Shown here: positions 24,275-30,087 of the stretch, in pieces
Layout of the letters: every line of letters begins with the position of its first letter
Position numbering within the stretch: the stretch's first letter is position 1
NCBI GenBank assembly: GCA_963771655.1
Contig: CAVYUG010000015.1
Coordinates: 1-30,087, forward strand
DNA from: JAWVFM01 sp963771655
GTDB taxonomy: Bacteria; Actinomycetota; Thermoleophilia; Solirubrobacterales; 70-9
DNA: 30,087 nt
Direction: 5' to 3'
Made by a program: the position numbers and the translations under genes
The notes under the pieces: generated by a model
Told to the model about the DNA's origin: nothing
Databases searched by the model: none
The model's input: only the letters and a program-made list of their open reading frames with translations

Positions 24275-26578
24275 TCAGGCGGCGCGAAGCGCCGGGCCGG
24301 GTGCCGGCTTGCGGGCCCGGGCGCCGAGCGCGCGGTCATAGGCGGCGGCGAGCTGCCCGAGGCTCGCGTCCCAGCTCCGGCCTCGAACCGCCTCGCGCCC
24401 CGCTGCGCCAAGTCGCGCGCGGAGGAAGCGCGAGGCCGCGAGCTGCGCCAGCGCCGTCGCCAGCTCGCCCGCATCCGGCGCGCAGAGCCAACCGGTTCGC
24501 CGGTCCTGGATGAGCGTCGCCGGGCCACCCTCTCCGACCGCCACGACCGCCAGCCCGCTCGCCTGCGCCTCGGTGACGACCTGACCGTAGGTGTCGGTCC
24601 GCGAGCAGAACAGGAACAGGTCGGCGCTCGCGTACGCGCGAGCGAGCGCCGGGCGATCGAGCCAGCCGAGGACCGTGACCTTCTCGCCGAGCCGAGCCCG
24701 AAGCCACTGCTCCTCGGGCCCGCCGCCGGCGATGACGAGGTGCAGCCTCGGGTCGCGCTCGCGCGCGGCCTCGTAGGAGTCCGCGAGCAGATCGATCCCC
24801 TTCTCGCGCGCGATCCGCCCGGCGTAGAGCACGGTGATCTCGCCCGGGAGGGAGCCTGCGTCGCGCTTCGCCGGGTCGAACATCTCGACGTCGACGCCTC
24901 GCACCCAGCGCGCGATCCGGTCAGCCGGCACGCCCAGCCCCTCCAGCGAGCGATCGGCCGAGGCGCTCGGCGACAGGACGCGCCGCGCGCGTCCGTAGAG
25001 GCCCGAGAGCACCATCCGCATGGCGACCACGAGGCGGGGATCGCCCCCGCGAAGCTCGGCATAGTCGTCGAGCGCGGTGTGGTGGCTCGCGACGAGTGCG
25101 GTCCCTGAGACGCCTGCCGCGAGGGCGGCGCCGATGCCGGCCGGCCCCGGCGCCGTGACGTGGATCAGGTCGTAGCGCCCATCGGCGAGCGTCTCCACGA
25201 GCTCGGGGATGCTCGGCACGCCGACCTCGAGGCCGGGGTAGAACGGGACCTCGGCCTCGAGCACCGCCGGCAGCCGTCGATCGACCCGGCAATCGGTTCC
25301 CACCACGTCGACGTCGTAGCCGGGCACCCCTTGCTCGCGGATGCGCTCGACGGTGTGCGTGACGCCGTGCATCGAGCCCGCGCCGTCGACGACCACCGCA
25401 ATGCGAGGCAGCTCGGATTCGCGCCGCTCGAGCTTCGCTCGCTCGCGCGCGAGAAAGCTCGTTGCCGGCGCGTATGGAATCGCGGGCACGCACGCAGCGA
25501 GGAGGGCCGCACCGGCCGCGCCGTAGCCCTCGCCGCTGGCGAGCGCGTGTGACCCGGCCTTGGCCGCGGCGCGCAGCCGTATCTCGTGCGAGGCGCGAGC
25601 GCGGCGATAGAGGTCGGAGTGGCTGAAGTCGTCGGCCTGCATCGCGCGAACCAGCGCCGCCGGATCGGCCGCCTCCTCGGGATCGAGGCTCACCGACCGC
25701 ACCCACGCCGCCAGCAGCGCACGGGCGTGCTCGGGCCCGATGCCCGCGGCCCCCTCGCCGCCCCGCTCCTCGCCGTCGGCCACGACCCTGCTCGCCAGCT
25801 CGAGGATCTTCACGGCGTCGAGCCCGTCGCCATCGGCCTCCTCGCTGCCTGCCAGGACGCGGGCGCCGAGCGCGATCGCAGCGTGCGCCCACTTGGCGGC
25901 GCTCCCCTGCGCGCCCTTGGCCACCGCCCGGCCCGCCCGCAGGTGATCGAGAAACTCTTCCGGCGTCGAAGCGGGCGGCGTTTCGGTCCAGGTCCGCCCG
26001 ATGTCAACGCCGGCGTGGTCGTCCGAGCCGCCGATCCCGCACGCGCCGTTCGTCTCCGCGTAGACGGCCGCCGGTTGGTTCAGCTCCGGGGCGCGCGAGC
26101 CGTTTCGCACCTCCCAGACGCCGAAGAGCTCCGCGAGGCGCCGGCGGTGGCGCGGGCGAAGCGGCGCGGCGACCGCGAAGAATGGATGCGCGAGAGCGCA
26201 GGCGATGCCGCGCTCGGCGAGGTAGTCCGCGCAGCTCTCGAGGTCGCCCGAGCGGGCCTGAAGCTCGGCGTGGTCCGCCGGCGTGATGCCGAAGCAGAGG
26301 ACGTGGACCGCCTGCTCCTCACCGCGGAAGCGGGCGGTCAGCTCCTCCGAGACGACGACGTCGGGCCGATCAGCGATCGCGAGGCAGCCGTCGATCGTGT
26401 CGTGATCGGTGATGGTGACGAAGTCCATCCCACGCGCCTTTGCGAGCTCGTAGACCTCCTCGGGCGGGGTCGCGCATTCCGGAAGGTCGAGAGCCCGCTG
26501 AACGCCGAGCTTCGCGACGGCCGAGGCGGTCGAGTGACAGTGGAGGTCGGCCTTAGCGGTGGCCGGTGAGGGAATCAT
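24275..26578 (-). CDS. Fusion of PHP-domain phosphoesterase and GT4 glycosyltransferase
   Basis: 767-aa protein with two clear parts. Residues ~9-240 are a PHP domain: ADLHCHSTAS (D11, H13, H15), TITDHDTIDG, ALAHPFF and GIGGSDDHAG provide the usual metal ligands, as in TrpH-type phosphoesterases. Residues ~395-750 are a GT-B fold of family GT4: an N-terminal Rossmann part (IAVVVDGAGSMHGV) and a C-terminal nucleotide-sugar part (VLYAGRIAREKG, then LFLFCSRTDTYGQVVTEAQASG). That last block is close to PimB'/SqdX-type enzymes, with Asp in place of the first Glu of the EX7E motif. A helical linker of ~150 residues joins them. ATG 26576-26578 has AAAGGACGGG about 9 nt upstream. Likely adds a sugar to a lipid or glycan; the PHP half may hydrolyse a phosphoester of the product or a regulator. 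No signal peptide. Confidence 0.9.
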   Translation of the reverse strand: MIPSPATAKADLHCHSTASAVAKLGVQRALDLPECATPPEEVYELAKARGMDFVTITDHDTIDGCLAIADRPDVVVSEELTARFRGEEQAVHVLCFGITPADHAELQARSGDLESCADYLAERGIACALAHPFFAVAAPLRPRHRRRLAELFGVWEVRNGSRAPELNQPAAVYAETNGACGIGGSDDHAGVDIGRTWTETPPASTPEEFLDHLRAGRAVAKGAQGSAAKWAHAAIALGARVLAGSEEADGDGLDAVKILELASRVVADGEERGGEGAAGIGPEHARALLAAWVRSVSLDPEEAADPAALVRAMQADDFSHSDLYRRARASHEIRLRAAAKAGSHALASGEGYGAAGAALLAACVPAIPYAPATSFLARERAKLERRESELPRIAVVVDGAGSMHGVTHTVERIREQGVPGYDVDVVGTDCRVDRRLPAVLEAEVPFYPGLEVGVPSIPELVETLADGRYDLIHVTAPGPAGIGAALAAGVSGTALVASHHTALDDYAELRGGDPRLVVAMRMVLSGLYGRARRVLSPSASADRSLEGLGVPADRIARWVRGVDVEMFDPAKRDAGSLPGEITVLYAGRIAREKGIDLLADSYEAARERDPRLHLVIAGGGPEEQWLRARLGEKVTVLGWLDRPALARAYASADLFLFCSRTDTYGQVVTEAQASGLAVVAVGEGGPATLIQDRRTGWLCAPDAGELATALAQLAASRFLRARLGAAGREAVRGRSWDASLGQLAAAYDRALGARARKPAPGPALRAA

Positions 26579-26689
26579 CGTCGTTCCCGTCCTTTCGCAT
26601 CGATTTCACCCGGAAGGTTCGACGCGACCGCCCTTCACCACGTGAAGAACCTGCAAATGGACGGATACGGTCCTGTGAACGACCGGGCG
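26579..26689 (-). promoter_or_regulatory. Intergenic region before the PHP-glycosyltransferase gene, with short inverted repeat
   Basis: These 111 bp separate the M1 peptidase stop from the PHP-glycosyltransferase start on the same strand, the largest gap in the minus-strand run. An inverted repeat TTCAC-CAC-GTGAA lies at 26634-26646. The gap is long enough for a promoter, but I cannot identify a convincing -35/-10 pair or a terminator. Confidence 0.3.
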
Positions 26690-28042
26690 CTACCAGGACC
26701 CGCGATGGGGCTTGCCCGGGTGGTCGAGCCAGACGCGGAAGAGGCGACCGAGCTTGCGGTCGCTCACGGCCTCCACGAGGTCGACGAACTGCCCGATCGT
26801 CGCGTTTGCGTAGCGATGGGCGGCGGTCCAGTCGCGGAGGGCGGTGTAGAAGTCGTGAGATCCGACGCGCTCGCGGAGCGCCTCGAGCGCCATCGCCCCC
26901 CGGAAGTAGACCGACGGCGCGAACAGGTGCTTCGGTCCGCCCACCCTTCCCGGCGGCGGGTCCCAGGCCGGATGGTCCTTCGCGGGTGTCGCGTAGGCCT
27001 GCCGGAAGTGGCGCCGGAGGCTCGGGCCTCCCTCGTGCGCCTGCCACATCCACTCGGCGAAGGTCGCGAAGCCCTCGTTGAGCCAGATGTCCCGCCAGCG
27101 CCGGAGGCTCACGGAGTCCCCGAACCACTGGTGGCCGAGCTCGTGGGCGACGAGGCCCGCCGTGGGAACCGACGTGTAGAGCGGGCGCGTCTGCGTCTCG
27201 AGCGCGAAGCCGGCGCTCGACGGATCGACGATGCCTCCGAGGGAGTCGAACGGATAGGGGCCGAACTTGCGCTCGAAGAAGCGCACGATCCGGCCGGTCT
27301 TGTGGACCTCGGATGCGGAGCCGGCCGAGGGGTCGATCGCGGTCCATGACGGGACGCCGGCGGCGCGCGAGCGGTCGAGCCGGAACCGCCCTATCGCCAC
27401 CGTGGCGAGGTAGGTCGTCATCGGCTCGGACTCGGTCCAGCGGAAGGTGCGGCCCCGGGGGTCGCCAACGACCGCCTTCAGCCGCCCGTTCGAGACGCCG
27501 ACGAGCGGGCGCGGCGCCGTGACGGCGATGTCGTAGCCGGCCTTGTCGGTCAGCGTGTCGTTGCACGGGAACCAGGTCGGAGCGCCCTGGGGCTCAGCGG
27601 CCACGGCCGCGCCGTCGTCGGTCGGAATCCAGCCCTCCTGCGAGCCGTCCGGGTCGGTGACTGGCTCCGGCTTTCCCGCGTAGCTGACGACGACCCGAAA
27701 CGGGAAGCCGGACGGGATCTGCGAGGGAGGCGTGACGATCAGCTCCTGGCCGGAACGGCGCCATCGCGCCCGCTTGCCGCCGACGTCCACGCGTGCGACC
27801 CGCAGGCCGCGAAGGTCGAGGTGGAAGCGGCTCAGGTTCCGAGTCGCGGCCGCGGCGATCCTCGCGAACGCGTGGATTCGACCCGAGCCCCGCGCGTAGC
27901 GCAGGCGAAGGTCGTAGTGGACGACCTGGTAGCCGCGGTTGCCCGCGTGCGGGAAGAAGGGGTCACCGGCCGCCGGCGCGAGCGAGAGCGCGAAGAGGGA
28001 GCCCGTGGCGAGAAGCGCCGTCGCCGCGGCGCGATGCCTCAC
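26690..28042 (-). CDS. Secreted M1-family zinc metallopeptidase
   Basis: M1 peptidase of 450 aa starting at GTG 28040-28042, which overlaps the CHAD stop (GTGA). The N-terminus (RHRAAATALLATGSLFALSLAPAAG) is a Sec-type signal peptide. The zinc site is HELGH (His300, Glu301, His304) with Glu323 18 residues later in LNEGFATFAEW. The usual GAMEN exopeptidase motif is replaced by GFALETQ (about 279-284), whose Glu282 could take the same role. A C-terminal helical domain like that of PepN is absent, so this is a short M1 form. Upstream frame to 28309 is shadow of the CHAD gene. Likely cleaves peptides outside the membrane; its link to the CHAD genes is positional only. Confidence 0.9.
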   Translation of the reverse strand: MRHRAAATALLATGSLFALSLAPAAGDPFFPHAGNRGYQVVHYDLRLRYARGSGRIHAFARIAAAATRNLSRFHLDLRGLRVARVDVGGKRARWRRSGQELIVTPPSQIPSGFPFRVVVSYAGKPEPVTDPDGSQEGWIPTDDGAAVAAEPQGAPTWFPCNDTLTDKAGYDIAVTAPRPLVGVSNGRLKAVVGDPRGRTFRWTESEPMTTYLATVAIGRFRLDRSRAAGVPSWTAIDPSAGSASEVHKTGRIVRFFERKFGPYPFDSLGGIVDPSSAGFALETQTRPLYTSVPTAGLVAHELGHQWFGDSVSLRRWRDIWLNEGFATFAEWMWQAHEGGPSLRRHFRQAYATPAKDHPAWDPPPGRVGGPKHLFAPSVYFRGAMALEALRERVGSHDFYTALRDWTAAHRYANATIGQFVDLVEAVSDRKLGRLFRVWLDHPGKPHRGSW

Positions 28043-28791
28043 GACTCGGCCGTCTGCGGCGGTGCCGGAGCGGCGGCGGGGCCTTGGCCGTTCCCGGTGT
28101 CCGCGGCCGCCCGCGCCTCCGCGAGCGCGGCGGCCGCGTGCTCGGCCCGTTCGGCGGCCTCGCGCTCGTCGCGCTCCGCGCGCTCGAGCTCGAGGCGCGC
28201 GCGCTCCGCGCGCTCGGCGGCCCGGCGGCGCTCTCGCTCTCGCGTCAACACCCGCTCGGCGGCACGCTCGAGCCGATCCCAGACGCCCGAGCGATCCTGT
28301 TCGGCCCACAGCTCGCGGAAGCGGTCGTGAAGCGTGCCGTGTCGCGCCTCCACGTAGACCCCGAGGACCTCGAGGCCGCGATAGGAGGTTCGGTTCGGGG
28401 CGCGTGCCGCGAGCTCGGGCTCGAGGTCCGGCGCGTCGCCGGCCCGCGCGCGGACGGCGTCGGCGTCGGACGCCCGCAGCCTCGCAACGTGGCGCTCGAC
28501 CTGGGGCAGCATCACCTCGCAGTCGTTGAGCTCGCCGAGGACATCCTGGAGATCACGCGCTCGGCGCCGAGCCTCCGCCGCGGGCCGGCCGAAGCACAGC
28601 TCCGTCGTCTCGAGGATGTACCGCACCCGCTTCGCGGCGATCCGCATGTCGTGCTGCGCCTTCGCCTCGGCGGGGTCGAGCGCGTCGGAGGCGAACGACC
28701 GCAGCTCGTCGAGGCGGACGAGCACGATGCGAGCGGCGTTCTCCGCCAGCGACGATGCGGGGTCGAGCTTCTTGACCTTCTTGGCCTTCAC
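28039..28791 (-). CDS. CHAD-domain protein with C-terminal coiled coil
   Basis: 250-aa protein starting at GTG 28789-28791 inside the stop of the first CHAD gene (GTGA). A lysine-rich start (KAKKVKK) precedes the CHAD helical domain at about 10-180. The conserved basic/histidine helix HDMRIAAKRVRYILE (about 49-63) is of the kind that binds polyphosphate in characterised CHAD proteins. Residues ~185-235 are a highly charged Arg/Glu/Ala run predicted to form a long helix or coiled coil, followed by an Ala/Pro-rich tail. The longer open frame to 28851 overlaps the preceding gene and is not needed. Cytoplasmic; probably targets the protein to polyphosphate granules. Confidence 0.9.
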   Translation of the reverse strand: MKAKKVKKLDPASSLAENAARIVLVRLDELRSFASDALDPAEAKAQHDMRIAAKRVRYILETTELCFGRPAAEARRRARDLQDVLGELNDCEVMLPQVERHVARLRASDADAVRARAGDAPDLEPELAARAPNRTSYRGLEVLGVYVEARHGTLHDRFRELWAEQDRSGVWDRLERAAERVLTRERERRRAAERAERARLELERAERDEREAAERAEHAAAALAEARAAADTGNGQGPAAAPAPPQTAES

Positions 28792-29270
28792 CCGGCGGCC
28801 TCCGCCCCGTCGACCAACTCCCGCAGGCGATCGGAGAGGCTGTCGAGCCACTCCTCGCTGACAAGGGCCGCAAGGGCCTCGTTCGCCTCGGCCTGCTGGC
28901 GCCGCTCGTCGGCGACCATGCTCGCGATCCCGGCGCGGTCGGCCGCCGGCATCCGGGCGGCGAAGTCCTCGAGCATGGTGATCGAGACGTCGCGGTCGCG
29001 CCGCTCGCCCAGCGCGTCGGCGAGCTTCTTCGTGTCGTTCAGCGCCGACTTCCAGAGGCGCTTCGCGAAGCAGGGCTCGAAGATCTCGAGCGCCGCCCGG
29101 AGCCTGCGGCTGGCGACCCGCATGTCGTGCACGCGCTCGATGTCGTCGGTGTCGAGAACGCCGCCGGAGTGCTCGGCAAGCTCAGCGGCGCGAACGGCGA
29201 CGATCCGCTGGGCGGCCTCGGCGTACGGCTGCGCCGCGTCCAGTCCCTCGATGGGCCGGGGTCTGGCCAT
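28788..29270 (-). CDS. CHAD-domain protein (short)
   Basis: 160-aa CHAD protein with the motif VHDMRVASRRLRAALEIFEPCF (about 47-68), matching the motif in the next gene, plus conserved downstream helices (KRLWKSALNDTKKLADALGERRDRDV). It is shorter than typical full CHAD domains (two four-helix repeats), so it may contain only one half or pair with the next CHAD protein; the two are translationally coupled by a 4-bp overlap. It starts at ATG 29268-29270 and is divergent from the CYTH gene. CYTH and CHAD domains are often fused in one protein; here they are split on opposite strands. Confidence 0.88.
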   Translation of the reverse strand: MARPRPIEGLDAAQPYAEAAQRIVAVRAAELAEHSGGVLDTDDIERVHDMRVASRRLRAALEIFEPCFAKRLWKSALNDTKKLADALGERRDRDVSITMLEDFAARMPAADRAGIASMVADERRQQAEANEALAALVSEEWLDSLSDRLRELVDGAEAAG

Positions 29271-29333
29271 CGCCCGTAGCGTAACCCGCGCCCACCCTCA
29301 GGGCCTTGGTGCTAACTACGGGAAGATGCGACC
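29271..29333. promoter_or_regulatory. Divergent promoter region between CHAD and CYTH genes
   Basis: These 63 bp must hold promoters for both directions. On the minus strand TACGCT precedes the CHAD ATG by about 9 nt, a possible -10 for a leaderless transcript. On the plus strand CTAACT lies about 17 nt before the GTG. Neither has a clear -35. Confidence 0.3.
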
Positions 29334-29864
29334 GTGACCGCCGAAATCGAGCGTAAGTTCCGGATCGGCGTTCCACCGGCCTGGCTTGCCGAGCGACCGG
29401 CGGATGCCCTACGACAGGGATACCTCACGATGGGCGGCGACATCGAGATCCGGCTCCGGGAGGTCGGCGACCGGCAGGTGCTCACGGTCAAGCGCGGACA
29501 CGGCGAGGTGCGCGACGAGGTCGAGGTGGAGATCTCACCGGAGCAGTTCGAAGCGCTCTGGCCCCTCACCGACGGACAGAGGCTCTCGAAGCGGCGCCGG
29601 CGCGTGCCTTTGGACGAAGGGGACCTCGTGGCCGAGGTGGACACCTACGAGGAGGGACTCGAGGGACTCGTCGTCGCCGAGGTCGAGTTCGGGTCCGAGT
29701 CCGAGGCGGACGCGTTCGAGCCTCCGCCGTGGTTGGGGGCTGAGATCACGGGGGACCAGCGCTTTGCGAACCAGGAGCTGGCCCGGGATGGGCTCCCGGA
29801 CGATGAGCCTACGCCGCGATCTTCGCCGGGGTCCCGTTCGATGCGCCGAGCAGATCGAGGATGA
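29334..29864 (+). CDS. CYTH-domain (triphosphate tunnel) phosphohydrolase
   Basis: 176-aa protein of the CYTH/TTM superfamily, which hydrolyses inorganic triphosphate or related triphosphates with a divalent metal. The ExExK signature is at residues 4-8 (EIERK). Further tunnel residues are IEIRLREVGDRQVLTVKRG, RDEVEVEI, and VAEVDTYEEGLEGLVVAEVEF. It starts at GTG 29334. The last ~25 residues are low-complexity and overlap the ppx gene on the other strand by 56 bp. A fused CHAD domain, common in this family, is missing here; two free CHAD genes are divergent next door. Inference: works in the polyphosphate/triphosphate network with PPK1 and Ppx. Confidence 0.92.
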   Translation: MTAEIERKFRIGVPPAWLAERPADALRQGYLTMGGDIEIRLREVGDRQVLTVKRGHGEVRDEVEVEISPEQFEALWPLTDGQRLSKRRRRVPLDEGDLVAEVDTYEEGLEGLVVAEVEFGSESEADAFEPPPWLGAEITGDQRFANQELARDGLPDDEPTPRSSPGSRSMRRADRG

Positions 29865-30087
29865 TCCCCTCCCGCAGGCCGCCCTTGCCGATCTGAAGCG
29901 GCTGGCCCAGCAGCTCCGAGAGCTTCTCCAAGAGCAGCACGCCGGTCGGAAGGATTCGGACGCGGCGCGGGTCGAGCTCGAAGCGCCTGGCGACGTCGCC
30001 AACCGGATCGCCGCACAGCACGCGAATGCCGCGCTCGAGCGTCTCGTACTCGAGCACCGCGCCGACCAGCGTCCGCAACGACGTTGC
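29809..30087 (-). CDS. ppx: Exopolyphosphatase Ppx/GppA family, C-terminal end (partial, runs off right edge)
   Basis: The last 93 codons of a minus-strand gene whose N-terminus lies beyond the window. The visible part is the Ppx/GppA C-terminal pattern: a block of arginines after a conserved helix (ARRFELDPRRVRILPTGVLLLEKL) and the signature KGGLREGIILDLL. Ppx/GppA enzymes hydrolyse terminal phosphates of polyphosphate or pppGpp; the C-terminal fragment cannot distinguish these. The stop TAG (29809-29811) lies inside the 3' end of the CYTH gene. Symbol given by family and by neighbourhood with ppk1, CYTH and CHAD. Confidence 0.8.
   Translation of the reverse strand, partial: ATSLRTLVGAVLEYETLERGIRVLCGDPVGDVARRFELDPRRVRILPTGVLLLEKLSELLGQPLQIGKGGLREGIILDLLGASNGTPAKIAA

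Overview
The window is a gene-dense, very GC-rich stretch of actinobacterial chromosome. An yrbE-mce operon, an SCP-x-type thiolase, a DNA polymerase IV, and a ppk1/CHAD/CYTH/ppx set occur together with secreted PslG-like glycosidases and LPWY-type membrane proteins. This combination suggests the class Thermoleophilia (Solirubrobacterales/Gaiellales relatives), but that is inferred from gene content and not proven. I see no rRNA, tRNA, CRISPR array, insertion sequence or phage gene.

Layout. (1) 1-10548, minus strand: one lipid-transport operon with two YrbE permeases, six Mce proteins in the canonical order, and a four-helix membrane protein that runs off the left edge. Nearly every junction is a 4-bp ATGA/GTGA overlap. 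A good minus-strand promoter with a palindrome at its start site lies in the 124-bp divergent gap (10549-10672). (2) 10673-15313: an SCP-x-type thiolase and an SDR (plus strand), a dehalogenase/epoxide-hydrolase-like alpha/beta hydrolase (minus) and an aldehyde dehydrogenase (plus). This looks like a small catabolic set for a lipid or other hydrophobic substrate, facing the importer. (3) 15314-15561: a convergent intergenic region holding a striking ~98-nt branched hairpin of low GC, followed by very GC-rich palindromic sequence. (4) 15562-18594: an amidase and a CrtI/PYROXD2-like FAD oxidoreductase, divergent and almost touching. (5) 18599-29270, minus strand: two CHAD proteins and an M1 metallopeptidase, then a PHP-glycosyltransferase fusion, polyphosphate kinase, a PslG-like glycosidase, dinB and a second PslG-like glycosidase. 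(6) 29334-30087: a CYTH triphosphatase (plus) overlapping tail-to-tail with the C-terminus of ppx (minus).

Two functional themes stand out. The left half pairs Mce-type lipid import with acyl/alcohol/aldehyde catabolism. The right half gathers polyphosphate synthesis (PPK1), hydrolysis (Ppx), binding (CHAD) and triphosphate chemistry (CYTH) with envelope-glycan genes.

A caution applies to the whole window. Five genes (MceB, thiolase, amidase and both PslG-like proteins) contain seven apparent frameshifts, and every one is a single extra base (+1). One-sided indels in unrelated genes look more like assembly or read errors than biology, so I give full-length coordinates and describe the repaired products.
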